A stretch of DNA of 20,692 bases from Firmicutes bacterium CAG:475 (GCA_000434435.1 FR895576.1:1-20692), one strand, 5' to 3'; positions 1 to 7,992 are shown, counted from the stretch's first letter. Notes: a model not told the origin generated them from the letters alone. Numbers and translations are program-made.

Positions 1-674
1 GAAGAGCGGCAAGAAACGCGTCCAACCTCAAAAACAGGCAACCGCTTGCAAAACTTTTCTACAACGGAAGATACGAGCTTTCCGACGACCTCAAGGAGCT
101 TGTCGAAAACGAACTTAACGTCAAATCGGTGGAAGTGTCGGGCGACAACAACGTATTTGTCAGCTACGATTTAAAACCGCAACTTCGCACTCTCGGCCCG
201 AAATACGGCGCATTGCTCGGCAAAATCAGAGAAGTTTTGCAATCGAGAGCCAACGAAATCGTGTCGGCAATCAAGTCGAGCGGCTTGTTCAGAGCGGACG
301 TTGACGGCAGAGAAGTCGAACTTTCAAATGATGACTTGCTCATCAGCATGAAGAACAAGGAAGGTTATTCCAGCGAAAGCGACGGCGAAACCACTGTCGT
401 TTTGGACACTCAACTCACAGACGACCTCATTTTCGAGGGTGCGGAGCGTGAAATCGTGTCCAAGATTCAAACCATGAGAAAGGAAGCGGGCTTCGAAGTG
501 ACCGACCATATCCTCGTCGGCTACAAGGCGGAGGGCGTTGCTCTTCAAGTCTTTGAAAAAGCCGATTTCCTTGCCGACGTGCTTTGCGACGGTATCTCGA
601 CCACAATCGACGGTTATGCGAAAGATTGCGACATCAACGGCGACAACGTTACGATTTCGGTGAAGAGAATCTGA
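1..674 (+). CDS. ileS: Isoleucyl-tRNA synthetase, C-terminal part (cut by window edge)
   Basis: The reading frame is open from base 3 to the TGA at 672-674, about 223 codons, so only the C-terminus is present. IleRS charges tRNA-Ile in the cytoplasm. The first visible residues, AARNASNLKNRQPLAKL, match the anticodon-binding domain of class I IleRS, and the later stretches VSYDLKPQLRTLGPKYGALLGKI and EREIVSKIQTMRKEAGFEVTDHI are typical of the bacterial C-terminal region. An internal ATG at 129 lies inside this conserved domain and is not the start. I see no CxxC zinc-finger pair in the visible tail. The last base of the stop codon is the first base of the next gene's ATG, so the two are probably translated in a coupled way. 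Confidence 0.93.
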   Translation, partial: RAARNASNLKNRQPLAKLFYNGRYELSDDLKELVENELNVKSVEVSGDNNVFVSYDLKPQLRTLGPKYGALLGKIREVLQSRANEIVSAIKSSGLFRADVDGREVELSNDDLLISMKNKEGYSSESDGETTVVLDTQLTDDLIFEGAEREIVSKIQTMRKEAGFEVTDHILVGYKAEGVALQVFEKADFLADVLCDGISTTIDGYAKDCDINGDNVTISVKRI

Positions 675-1546
675 TGAGAATTGCACCCGATTGGAAACAA
701 TACAAAGTCATTGCCACGGGCGACGGCGAAAAGCTCGAGAAGTGGGGAGATATAACCCTGCTTCGTCCCGATCCGCAAGTCATATGGCACGCAAAGACGC
801 CCCTTGCAAGTTTCAAGGGCGTCGATGCCGTGTACGAGCGTTCCCGCACCGGTGGCGGAATGTGGAAATACAACCGCAACGTACCGAGCGAATTTACGAT
901 TTCGTGGCGTGATTTGACATTTTCTCTCAAACTTATGGGCTTCAAGCATACGGGGCTTTTCCCCGAACAAGCTGTCAACTGGGACAGAATGATGAAGCTT
1001 ATAAGCGGAGCGGGCAGAGAAATATCCGTGCTCAATCTTTTCGGTTATACGGGCGCGGCGTCCGTTGCGTGTCTCAAAGCCGGCGCAAAGGTATGCCACG
1101 TAGACAGTGCAAAAGCGATGGTTGAGCGCGCAGGCGAAAACGTGAGATTAAGCGGACTTGACAATTCGGGTATGAGATATATCATCGACGATTGCTTCAA
1201 GTTTTGCCAAAGAGAGATAAGACGCGGCAAAAAGTACGATGCGATTATTCTCGATCCGCCCAGCTTCGGCAGAGGTCCTAACGGCGAAAAGTGGAAGATA
1301 GAAGAGGGTATATCCGAGCTTTGCGAGCTTGTTGCAAAGCTGCTTTCGGACAATCCGCTGTTTGTGTGCTTAAATTCTTACACGACGGGATTGCAACCCA
1401 CCGTTATGGCAAATATTCTGAAACTCACTTTACCCCAAAACGCGATTATCGACGCTGACGAAATCGGCCTTGCAACGGAGGAAGGGCTTGTTCTTCCGCA
1501 AGGTTGCACTGCGTTCGCAACGTTTGCAAACCGATGTACAGTTTAA
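674..1546 (+). CDS. Class I SAM-dependent methyltransferase (COG1092 / RlmI-like)
   Basis: A 290-residue protein starting at the ATG at 674, which overlaps the ileS stop by one base (TGATG); GAAGAG about 6 bases upstream can serve as ribosome binding site. An in-frame ATG at 584 lies within ileS coding sequence and is unlikely to be used. The Rossmann SAM-binding motif I (VLNLFGYTGAAS) is at about residues 119-130, an acidic motif II follows (CHVDSAK), and LDPPSFGRG at about 193-201 is the motif IV form found in RlmI-type rRNA cytosine-C5 methyltransferases. There is no N-terminal PUA domain of the E. coli RlmI kind and no obvious catalytic cysteine next to the DPP motif. A nucleic acid substrate is likely from the family; the exact target is not readable. 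Confidence 0.85.
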   Translation: MRIAPDWKQYKVIATGDGEKLEKWGDITLLRPDPQVIWHAKTPLASFKGVDAVYERSRTGGGMWKYNRNVPSEFTISWRDLTFSLKLMGFKHTGLFPEQAVNWDRMMKLISGAGREISVLNLFGYTGAASVACLKAGAKVCHVDSAKAMVERAGENVRLSGLDNSGMRYIIDDCFKFCQREIRRGKKYDAIILDPPSFGRGPNGEKWKIEEGISELCELVAKLLSDNPLFVCLNSYTTGLQPTVMANILKLTLPQNAIIDADEIGLATEEGLVLPQGCTAFATFANRCTV

Positions 1547-1639
1547 TTTGCAAGTTAAACGTATTGCGTTAGAATGCCGAAATTGCAAAATAATATAAAC
1601 AGCAAAGACAAAAATCGACAACACATATAGGAAGAATTT

Positions 1640-2356
1640 ATGACTTACAAAGATCTCAAAATCGTATATGAGGACAATCATATTTTGGTCGTCGTCAAAC
1701 CATACGACGTGCCCGTGCAAGCGGACGAGAGCGGCGATCCCGATATGCTCACTATGCTCAAACAGTATCTCGTTGAAAAGTACAACAAGCCGGGTGAAGC
1801 GTATCTCGGACTCGTGCACAGACTCGACAGACCGACGGGCGGCGTAATGGTGTTTGCAAAAACTTCGAAAGCGGCGTCCAGACTTTGCGAAGCAATCCGC
1901 GACGGCAGCGTTGAAAAGAGATATCTCGCAATCGTTGACGGTGCGCCCAGATACAGTGCGGACAAGCTCACGTGTTATCTCAAAAAGTTCCCGGACACCA
2001 ACACCGTTAAGGTTGTTCCCGCGCTCTCGGAGGGCGCAAAATACGCCGAGCTTGACTACAAGGTTTTGGCAAAAAAGACGGACGTTAGTCTTGTGATGGT
2101 CAATCTCGTCACTGGACGCGGACATCAAATCAGAGTTCAGCTCGCAAATATGGGCAATCCCATTGTCGGTGACAAAAAATACGGCAACGACGCACAAAAC
2201 AAATATCCGCTTTGCTTGTGGGCAACAGAGCTTCGCTTTGCACATCCCGTAAGTCAAAAAGAAATGGTGTTCAGAGTGTATCCTCCCGAAGTCGCGCCCT
2301 GGACTTTGTTCGACATGGATGCGTTTTTGAATATTACAATCAAAAACTGTTATTGA
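1640..2356 (+). CDS. RluA-family RNA pseudouridine synthase
   Basis: A 238-residue protein preceded by AGGAAG five bases before the ATG. It carries the RluA signature HRLDRPTGGVMVFAKT at residues 60-75, where D63 is the catalytic aspartate that attacks the target uridine. The N-terminal EDNHILVVVKP block and the late GRGHQIRVQLA block are also diagnostic of the family. There is no N-terminal S4 RNA-binding domain, so it is a short form, unlike RluD or RluC. The substrate, rRNA or tRNA uridine, cannot be decided from sequence. It lies 93 bases after the methyltransferase and is followed by an intrinsic terminator at 2413, so it closes this block of plus-strand genes. Confidence 0.92.
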   Translation: MTYKDLKIVYEDNHILVVVKPYDVPVQADESGDPDMLTMLKQYLVEKYNKPGEAYLGLVHRLDRPTGGVMVFAKTSKAASRLCEAIRDGSVEKRYLAIVDGAPRYSADKLTCYLKKFPDTNTVKVVPALSEGAKYAELDYKVLAKKTDVSLVMVNLVTGRGHQIRVQLANMGNPIVGDKKYGNDAQNKYPLCLWATELRFAHPVSQKEMVFRVYPPEVAPWTLFDMDAFLNITIKNCY

Positions 2357-2412
2357 TTTTACGCTCGAAAGCGTCGAAAAAACAATTTTATCGTTGCTTT
2401 GTTTATCAAAAT

Positions 2413-2450
2413 AATGCCGCCTCCAAGACGGCATTTTATATTGTTTTTTT
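2413..2450 (+). terminator. Rho-independent terminator after the pseudouridine synthase
   Basis: AATGCCG at 2413-2419 pairs with CGGCATT at 2429-2435 across a 9-base loop, followed by a T-rich tract with seven Ts at 2444-2450. It sits 57 bases after the stop codon on the same strand. Confidence 0.85.
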
Positions 2451-2482
2451 GCAAAAAAAATTATTCTTGAAATTAAATTTCA

Positions 2483-2603
2483 AAACGGTGAAAACGATAA
2501 TATTTCCTCACCTTATTGAAAAAATCGCATTTTCAAGCGTCGAATTTAATGTTTTGAGCATGACAAAAAAGCCGACGAGCTCGGATGAATGTTTTCACCG
2601 TTT
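2483..2603. repeat. 13-bp perfect inverted repeats 95 bp apart
   Basis: AAACGGTGAAAAC at 2483-2495 and its exact reverse complement GTTTTCACCGTTT at 2591-2603 enclose 95 bases with no gene that I recognise. The right arm ends 15 bases beyond the stop of the minus-strand gene at 2618. The spacing is too long for a simple terminator. The pair could be ends of a small non-autonomous element or paired protein-binding sites. No target duplication is evident. Confidence 0.4.
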
Positions 2604-2617
2604 AATTGTTTTCGGGG

Positions 2618-3106
2618 TTACATATTTTTTGCGACAAAATATTTGTCGTTTACTATTCGGTCGTGGATTGTTTTGACGTATTTGTCGTTTGCAAATTCTT
2701 CTTGCAGTTTTCTCTCTCCGAATCCTAGGGAAGATAATGTTTTGGCAAATTCGTTTTCGGCGTTTTCAAGCCGTCTAAAAGTCGTGCGCATTGCTATTTT
2801 TCTTTCCTTCGATATATCGCTGAACGTCTTTTTGTATATCATGTGGTCTATTAGGATTTCTCGCGATTTATCTTTCATCTGTTTCAATGCTTTGCCAACG
2901 ATGTACCTGAGGTTGACGATTTTTCGCTTTTCATCGGTCAATTCAATGATTTCACCAATTAATTGCTCGTTGCTTACACCCATTTTCAAGTGTTTGCTTT
3001 GATAACTCGATTTTACGCGACTTTGTATGCCGAAATCCAACTCTTTTACGATTTTTGGCAAAAGGGCATACGCAACAAGCGCAGTGTTGCTCCAATTTTT
3101 TTTCAT
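2618..3106 (-). CDS. Small helix-turn-helix protein resembling sigma-70 region 4
   Basis: A 162-residue cytoplasmic protein. I chose the ATG at 3106 because AAGAGGG lies four bases upstream; an in-frame start at 3151 would fall inside the likely -10 element (3148-3153). Residues about 78-120 (from KDKSREILIDHMIYKKTFSDI to RRLENAENEF) resemble sigma region 4: a REILI-type helix, a short turn, then a basic recognition helix with RTTFRRLENA. Residues about 35-75 form a charged helical segment. No region 2 is present, so it cannot be a complete sigma factor. It could be an orphan regulator or a remnant of a mobile-element regulator. The family assignment is by pattern only and I do not recognise the protein by name. 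It has its own promoter just upstream. Confidence 0.6.
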   Translation of the reverse strand: MKKNWSNTALVAYALLPKIVKELDFGIQSRVKSSYQSKHLKMGVSNEQLIGEIIELTDEKRKIVNLRYIVGKALKQMKDKSREILIDHMIYKKTFSDISKERKIAMRTTFRRLENAENEFAKTLSSLGFGERKLQEEFANDKYVKTIHDRIVNDKYFVAKNM

Positions 3107-3147
3107 TTTTCCCTCTTGGTGGAATATAACAAATTCCCCTTTGCTAC

Positions 3148-3177
3148 ACAATACAAGACGAAATCGCGATTAGTCAA
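3148..3177 (-). promoter_or_regulatory. Predicted sigma-A promoter for the HTH gene
   Basis: On the minus strand TTGACT (3177-3172) is followed after 18 bases by TATTGT (3153-3148), 42 bases before the chosen ATG. Confidence 0.55.
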
Positions 3178-3219
3178 TATTTTATGCCATATTTTTTCAG
3201 CTTTTTCACAATTTTTTCT

Positions 3220-4317
3220 TCAAAGTGCAAATCCGAGTAGGAAAGCAAAAAGCACGGCAAAACAACATTGCGTAAATTTTTTGAGCATAAGTTCAAAAAA
3301 TCCCACTCCGCATTTTGACAAAAAGGTGTAGTTTTGCATCGTTATAGACAGTCCGCCAAAGGACACCGCGCCCGCGCACAGAGCGGTTGCAAGTTGAAGA
3401 TTGCCGCATTTAGAACATTCTATGCTTGCTCTCGTCATCTCGACAAGGGAGTATATCACCGACAAGATCGGCTCGCCGGCAGCGCCGAAATTTTCAAGCA
3501 AATTTCTTATTCCCAAAAGCTCAAGGGTATCAATAATCATACCGCAAAGCACGATGTATCCTCCCACGTAAAGCATGTTTACGGTGGCTTTCGATATTGC
3601 TCTGGACAATATTCCGTCAACGTCTTTTTGAACGGAAAACGCAGAGGCCCCGTCGGACGATTTTCGTTTTCTGTACAAAAATCCGTTTACGATTGCTCCG
3701 AGATAATGCGCGGCAAGCACGATGAGTCCGACTTTCTGATTTTGAAATATCGCGCCGCCTATCGTGCCAATCATAAAAATCGGTCCCGACGTAGAACAAA
3801 ACGAGCATGAGCATTTGGCGTCTTTTTGCGATATTACGCCTGCGCTATAAAGTTCGTAAATCGTGCTTGCTCCGACGGGATAGCCGCAAAGCATACTCAA
3901 AAACAGCACGTACGCGCTTTCTTTCGGAGCATTGTACATCAGTTTTACGCTCTTTGCGCCCACTTTCGATATTGCGCCCACCGCACCCATATACGTCAAA
4001 AGCAAGGAACAAAAGTAAAAGGGAAACAACGAGGGGAGCACGCTTGTCGCAAACAAGCTCAATCCGCGTCTTGCGGAATTCAGATAGTATTCGGGTTTTG
4101 CCAGCATAAACCCCATAAACGCAATTATCGCAAGACAAGATATGATTTTCGAAGCGTTTTCCGACGTGATTTTTGCCGAATATTTAGCGTTTTTCGACCT
4201 GATTTTTCTTGAATAAAATTTATTGTTTTTCGATGCACTATCTGCCGAAGAATTTTCCTTTTTCGACTCTTTTTTTCGATTGATTTTATTTTGAGGGACA
4301 AGCGATGTTTTGAGCAT
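3220..4317 (-). CDS. ylbJ: YlbJ-like membrane protein (nucleoside-recognition domain family)
   Basis: A 365-residue polytopic membrane protein. The conserved core begins near residue 80 and includes SVLPSLFPFYF, LCGYPVGAS (about 143-151) and FCSTSGPIFMIGTIGG (about 173-188), which match the YlbJ/nucleoside-recognition (Gate) family. In Bacillus ylbJ lies close to ylbM (tmcAL), and that association is kept here. YlbJ is needed for sporulation in Bacillus, but its transported substrate is unknown. Residues 1-58 are a Lys/Ser/Asn-rich extension ahead of the first hydrophobic segment. The only ATG, GTG or TTG codon in frame before that segment is the ATG at 4317, yet it lies four bases after a terminator-like hairpin and has no good ribosome binding site. 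The N-terminus is therefore uncertain. Confidence 0.78.
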   Translation of the reverse strand: MLKTSLVPQNKINRKKESKKENSSADSASKNNKFYSRKIRSKNAKYSAKITSENASKIISCLAIIAFMGFMLAKPEYYLNSARRGLSLFATSVLPSLFPFYFCSLLLTYMGAVGAISKVGAKSVKLMYNAPKESAYVLFLSMLCGYPVGASTIYELYSAGVISQKDAKCSCSFCSTSGPIFMIGTIGGAIFQNQKVGLIVLAAHYLGAIVNGFLYRKRKSSDGASAFSVQKDVDGILSRAISKATVNMLYVGGYIVLCGMIIDTLELLGIRNLLENFGAAGEPILSVIYSLVEMTRASIECSKCGNLQLATALCAGAVSFGGLSITMQNYTFLSKCGVGFFELMLKKFTQCCFAVLFAFLLGFAL

Positions 4318-4354
4318 ATAAAAAGCATATTCTCAAACGGTGCGAATATGCTTT
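4318..4354 (-). terminator. Intrinsic terminator after tmcAL, abutting the ylbJ start
   Basis: Read on the minus strand, AAAGCATATTC (4354-4344) pairs perfectly with GAATATGCTTT (4332-4322) across an 11-base loop. The T-rich 3' side (CTTTTTAT) runs directly into the ATG at 4317. It probably ends tmcAL transcription, or acts as an attenuator for ylbJ. Confidence 0.7.
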
Positions 4355-4451
4355 GCGGACATTTGATATATAGTTTTAAAACTAAAATTGCGGTGTATGC
4401 GCGATTTAATATACGTTTAGCGTTAAAACGAAACGGATTTTTGATTTTGAT

Positions 4452-5546
4452 TCAGTAGCAAAGTTTTTGGATTTTCGCTGCCTTTTCGTCAAGGTCGACA
4501 AGCGGACGCACGGGGCAGTCTTTTTCGCAGTCGCTGTGTTTGAAGAAAAAATATCCGTCGGATTGGGCAAGCAATGCGAACAACGCTTTCTTTTTTGATG
4601 GTTTGCATGCCAAAACGGTGCAGTAGGGACGTTCGTCGTTTGCAAGGTTTATCAAGTCTTTGGTAAGACCGAGAGTTGCGCAAGCGGCGATTCTTTTTAT
4701 CGTCGAGCGCGTGTAGCGTTTGCTCGTCAGTCCCAGAAATTCGTCCATATTGTTGAAGGATGATTGTGAAATGCGATTTTCCATACCTTCGCTGATGTTT
4801 GCGATTTCTTTGAGCTCGGATGCGCTCATCGCTTTCATAGCGTAAGTGGAAATGACGTTGTATTTGTCGATATTTGCGTGCGTCGAGAGATCGACAAACG
4901 GCGGAACGAACGACGACACGTCCTCGTTTTGTGCGATTAGATTGCGGATTTTCGTTGAGGACATAAACTTTTTGTTGTCGTCGGGTTTGCGCTCGATGGA
5001 GTGATATTGCACTTTGCCGCCGTATTGTGCGCCGGCTTTCATATATTCGACCGCCAAAATATTGTTGGGAGATTTGAGCATGTTCGAAACGTCGGGACGG
5101 ATTTTGTCGAGAGCGAGAGTGCGTGACTTTGCAACCGAGTAGCCTTCGCTCAAATATCCTTTGAGGAGGTTGCTTACGTCCTTGGATTCGCTTCTCATAA
5201 ACTCTGCCGCCATATTCAAATCTTCGATTTCGTCGCTTTCCGTGCCGAAAGAGAGAGTGTATTCTCCAAGCATAGACAGCGTTTTGAGCGCACCTTCGGC
5301 AAAACCTTTTGCGGTTGAGAGCGAGTAGACGGTGGGGAGTTCGAGCACCAAGTCCGCGCCTGCCTGAATTGCCCAATTCGCGCGAGTGTAGCGGTCTTGT
5401 ATGCACAAATCGCCATGTTGGGTGAAAGACGAACTCATCACAACCACAAGTGCATCCGCATTCGTTTCTCGCTTAGCCTTTTTGAGTTGTTTGAGATGTC
5501 CGTTGTGAAAAGGGTTGTATTCTGCAATTACGGCGGTTATTTTCAA
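4452..5546 (-). CDS. tmcAL: tRNA(Met) cytidine acetate ligase (YlbM family)
   Basis: A 364-residue protein. TmcAL uses acetate and ATP to form N4-acetylcytidine at the wobble position of elongator tRNA-Met. The N-terminus AVIAEYNPFHNGHLKQL holds the HxGH nucleotidyltransferase motif (H14-N-G-H17), and the following blocks MSSSFTQHGDLCIQDRYTRANWAI and AGADLVLELP are the usual TmcAL signatures. It is a little shorter than the roughly 400 residues usual for the family. The start is TTG at 5546, supported by GAGG nine bases upstream and by alignment of the first residues with the family. It diverges from pta, and its acetate substrate is what the Pta-AckA pathway makes; that link is inference. 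Confidence 0.92.
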   Translation of the reverse strand: MKITAVIAEYNPFHNGHLKQLKKAKRETNADALVVVMSSSFTQHGDLCIQDRYTRANWAIQAGADLVLELPTVYSLSTAKGFAEGALKTLSMLGEYTLSFGTESDEIEDLNMAAEFMRSESKDVSNLLKGYLSEGYSVAKSRTLALDKIRPDVSNMLKSPNNILAVEYMKAGAQYGGKVQYHSIERKPDDNKKFMSSTKIRNLIAQNEDVSSFVPPFVDLSTHANIDKYNVISTYAMKAMSASELKEIANISEGMENRISQSSFNNMDEFLGLTSKRYTRSTIKRIAACATLGLTKDLINLANDERPYCTVLACKPSKKKALFALLAQSDGYFFFKHSDCEKDCPVRPLVDLDEKAAKIQKLCY

Positions 5547-5564
5547 AATTCGTCCTCATTTCGT

Positions 5565-5593
5565 TTGCTTTTTATTTTTTAAGTACTTATAAT
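5565..5593 (+). promoter_or_regulatory. Predicted sigma-A promoter for pta-ackA
   Basis: TTGCTT (5565-5570) and TATAAT (5588-5593) are 17 bases apart, giving a leader of about 48 bases to the pta ATG. Its -10 overlaps the -10 of the opposing tmcAL promoter by two bases. Confidence 0.55.
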
Positions 5594-5619
5594 TATAACT
5601 AAAAATAAAACATTTGCAA
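5592..5619 (-). promoter_or_regulatory. Predicted promoter for tmcAL, overlapping the pta promoter
   Basis: On the minus strand TTGCAA (5619-5614) and TATAAT (5597-5592) are 16 bases apart. The region is AT-rich, so chance matches are possible. Confidence 0.4.
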
Positions 5620-5647
5620 TCAATGTGCAACATTTTAGGAGTTTTAT

Positions 5648-6649
5648 ATGACGCAATTTGTTGAAAACCTTATGAGCAGAGCAAGCAAACTCTCCAAAAC
5701 GATCGCGCTTGCAGAGGGTACCGACGTGCGTGCGGCAAAAGCAGCGGAAATTCTTACTCAAAAGAACGTTTGCAAAGTCGTTCTCATCGGCAACGAAGAG
5801 GAAATCAAAACCAAATTTCCCGAAATCGATTTTACGGGCGTATCCTTTGACGATCCCAAGACAAGCGAGCACAGAGCAGAGTATGCAAACACTCTTTACG
5901 AACTTCGCAAAGCAAAAGGCATGACCGAAGAGCAAGCTCTCAACATCATCACGACAAACAACATGTTCTATGCGTGCGTAGCGTTGAAACGCGGCGACGT
6001 AGACGGCGTTGTGGGCGGCGCGGTGTTCAGCTCCGCAGACGTATCTAGAGCAGCATTCCAAGTTATCAAAGCCGCTCCCGGCATCAGCTCGGTTTCAAGC
6101 TGTTTCGTAATGGTTCCGCCCGAAGATTTCAAATACAAAAAGTATCCTGCGTACATCTTCTCCGATTGCGCGGTTATTCCTTATCCCACCAGCGATCAAC
6201 TCGCCGACATCGTCGTTGCGGCGGCTGACAGCGCAAAGAAGATTTGCGAAATGGATCCGAAGATCGCAATGCTTTCCTTCTCTACAAAGGGTAGCGCAAA
6301 TCATGAATCCGTCGAAAAAGTGCGCGTTGCATATCAAAAAGTCAAAGAAGAACATCCCGAAATCGACGTTGACGGCGAGCTTCAACTCGATGCGTCCCTC
6401 GTTGACAGCGTGGCAAATCAAAAAGCACCCGGCAGCCCCGTTGCAGGCAAGGCAAACGTTCTCGTTTTCCCCAACCTCGATGCAGGCAACATCGGCTACA
6501 AGATCGCACAACGCTTTGGCAACTGCATGGCAATCGGACCTATCATGCAAGGTCTTGCTCTTCCCGTCAACGATTTGAGCAGAGGTTGCGTGGCAGAGGA
6601 CATCGCGGCTGTTGCGGCAATCACGGCTCTTCAATCGGTAAAAGGCTAA
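5648..6649 (+). CDS. pta: Phosphate acetyltransferase
   Basis: A 333-residue cytoplasmic enzyme converting acetyl-CoA and phosphate to acetyl phosphate. The length fits the short, single-domain Pta type without the N-terminal regulatory domains of E. coli Pta. The N-terminal ALAEGTDVRAAKAAEIL, the central GGAVFSSADVSRAAFQVIKAAPGISSVSSCF region (not all quoted here as one motif) and the C-terminal NCMAIGPIMQGLALPVNDLS segment are typical of the PTA/PTB family. AGGAG lies seven bases before the ATG. ackA follows after 17 bases, forming the standard two-gene acetate operon. The alternative within the family, phosphate butyryltransferase, is less likely because of the sequence type and its acetate kinase partner. 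Confidence 0.95.
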   Translation: MTQFVENLMSRASKLSKTIALAEGTDVRAAKAAEILTQKNVCKVVLIGNEEEIKTKFPEIDFTGVSFDDPKTSEHRAEYANTLYELRKAKGMTEEQALNIITTNNMFYACVALKRGDVDGVVGGAVFSSADVSRAAFQVIKAAPGISSVSSCFVMVPPEDFKYKKYPAYIFSDCAVIPYPTSDQLADIVVAAADSAKKICEMDPKIAMLSFSTKGSANHESVEKVRVAYQKVKEEHPEIDVDGELQLDASLVDSVANQKAPGSPVAGKANVLVFPNLDAGNIGYKIAQRFGNCMAIGPIMQGLALPVNDLSRGCVAEDIAAVAAITALQSVKG

Positions 6650-6666
6650 TTTAAGGGAGATACAAA

Positions 6667-7857
6667 ATGAAAATTCTCGTTATCAACGCAGGCAGTTCTT
6701 CGCTCAAATACCAACTCATCGACATGGAAACCGAGCAAGCAATCCTCAAAGGACTTTGCGAGCGTATCACGTTCGACGGCGGTGAACTCACCCAAAAGAC
6801 CGCGGACGGCAGAGTGCTCAATATCAAGCAAAACATGAAGGATCACACCCAAGCCATCGAGCTTGTGCTCAAAGCAATGGTGGATCCCGTTTACGGCGCA
6901 ATCAAGTCCACGGACGAAATCAGCGCGGTAGGACACAGAGTGCTCCACAGCGGCGAGGACTTCGAGTCCTCCGTCGTCATCGACGACGAAGTCATCCGTA
7001 TTTGCGAAAAGAATGCGGAACTCGGCCCGCTCCATATGCCCGGCAACATCGCCTGCATAAAGAGCTGCAGAGAAGTCATGCCCGGTGTGCCTATGGTTGC
7101 GGTGTTCGACACCACGTTCCACAGCACGATGCCTGCAAAAGCGTATATGTACGGTATTCCGTATTCCGTATATGACCAATACAAAGTCAGAAAGTACGGT
7201 TTCCACGGCACTTCGCACAAGTTTGTCAGTGAAGAAACAATCAAACTTCTCGGCAAAAAAGACAGCAAAATCATCGTTTGTCACCTCGGCAACGGCTCGT
7301 CTATTTCCGCAGTCAAAGACGGCAAATGCATGGATACTTCCATGGGCTTTACGCCTCTTGAAGGTCTTGTTATGGGCACTCGTTCGGGCGATATCGATCC
7401 TGCCGCAAGCGAATTTATCCGCGCAAAACTCGGTTTGACTCCCGAAGAGCTTGTGCAATATCTCAATAAAAAATGCGGCATGCTCGGCGTGAGCGAATTG
7501 AGCTCGGATATGCGCGACCTTGAAAAAGGCATCAACGAAGGCAATGAAAAGGCAAAACTTGCAGTCGAAGTTGCGGCTTACCGCATCAAAAAGTATATCG
7601 GTTCTTATGCGGCAACTCTCAACGGAGTGGACGCAATCGTCTTTACGGGCGGCATCGGCGAGCATAGCGACCTCATGCGCAGACTTGTTATGGAAGATAT
7701 GGAATATCTCGGCGTCGATTTCGATTTCGAGGCAAACAAGAAGCACGAAGACGGCGTGAGAATGATTTCAAAGCCCGACAGCAAAGTCAAAGTGCTCATT
7801 CTTCCAACCAACGAAGAATTGTCAATCGCAAGAGAAACAAAAGCACTCGCGCTTTAA
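6667..7857 (+). CDS. ackA: Acetate kinase
   Basis: A 396-residue enzyme, the usual length, transferring phosphate from acetyl phosphate to ADP to give acetate and ATP. The N-terminal LVINAGSSSLKYQL motif (residues about 4-17) is the first signature of the acetokinase family, VRKYGFHGTSHKFVS is the second, and CHLGNGSSISAV (about 205-216) is the phosphate-binding segment; TGGIGEHS lies near the C-terminus. AAGGGAG precedes the ATG by about six bases. It is co-transcribed with pta, to judge by the 17-base gap with no promoter or terminator inside. Confidence 0.97.
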   Translation: MKILVINAGSSSLKYQLIDMETEQAILKGLCERITFDGGELTQKTADGRVLNIKQNMKDHTQAIELVLKAMVDPVYGAIKSTDEISAVGHRVLHSGEDFESSVVIDDEVIRICEKNAELGPLHMPGNIACIKSCREVMPGVPMVAVFDTTFHSTMPAKAYMYGIPYSVYDQYKVRKYGFHGTSHKFVSEETIKLLGKKDSKIIVCHLGNGSSISAVKDGKCMDTSMGFTPLEGLVMGTRSGDIDPAASEFIRAKLGLTPEELVQYLNKKCGMLGVSELSSDMRDLEKGINEGNEKAKLAVEVAAYRIKKYIGSYAATLNGVDAIVFTGGIGEHSDLMRRLVMEDMEYLGVDFDFEANKKHEDGVRMISKPDSKVKVLILPTNEELSIARETKALAL

Positions 7858-7874
7858 GAATCAAAAATCCGACT

Positions 7875-7918
7875 TTTTCGGGCGATTTTGCATGATAAAA
7901 CGCAACTTTGCCCGAAAA
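7875..7918 (+). terminator. Possible hairpin terminator after ackA
   Basis: TTTTCGGGC (7875-7883) pairs with GCCCGAAAA (7910-7918) around a 26-base loop, 18 bases after the ackA stop. No T tract follows on the plus strand, so termination efficiency is doubtful. Confidence 0.4.
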
Positions 7919-7963
7919 TGAAAAAAATATATTATCAAATCACCGCAACTTCGATAAAAGCGT

Positions 7964-7992
7964 TTGACAACTTTTGTTAGATTTTATATAAT
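7964..7992 (+). promoter_or_regulatory. Consensus sigma-A promoter for rpmF
   Basis: Exact TTGACA (7964-7969) and exact TATAAT (7987-7992) separated by 17 bases, with a leader of about 40 bases to the rpmF ATG. This is a perfect match to the housekeeping consensus and predicts strong, constitutive expression, as expected for a ribosomal protein. Confidence 0.9.

Noticed and set aside
584..673. Upstream ATG as start of the methyltransferase
   Set aside because: It lies inside ileS coding sequence, and the added 30 residues look like out-of-frame ileS; the ATG at 674 has a ribosome binding site and the usual stop-start overlap.
1430..2434. 334-codon minus-strand open frame
   Set aside because: It lies opposite the RluA-family gene, which carries an intact catalytic motif.
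3107..3151. Upstream start for the small HTH protein
   Set aside because: The codon falls in the predicted -10 region, and the downstream ATG has a good AGAGGG site.
6646..7746. 366-codon minus-strand open frame
   Set aside because: It is the antisense shadow of acetate kinase, produced by codon bias.
7875..7918. A riboswitch or leader between ackA and rpmF
   Set aside because: The hairpin lies before the rpmF promoter, so it is not in the rpmF transcript, and no known riboswitch core is visible.
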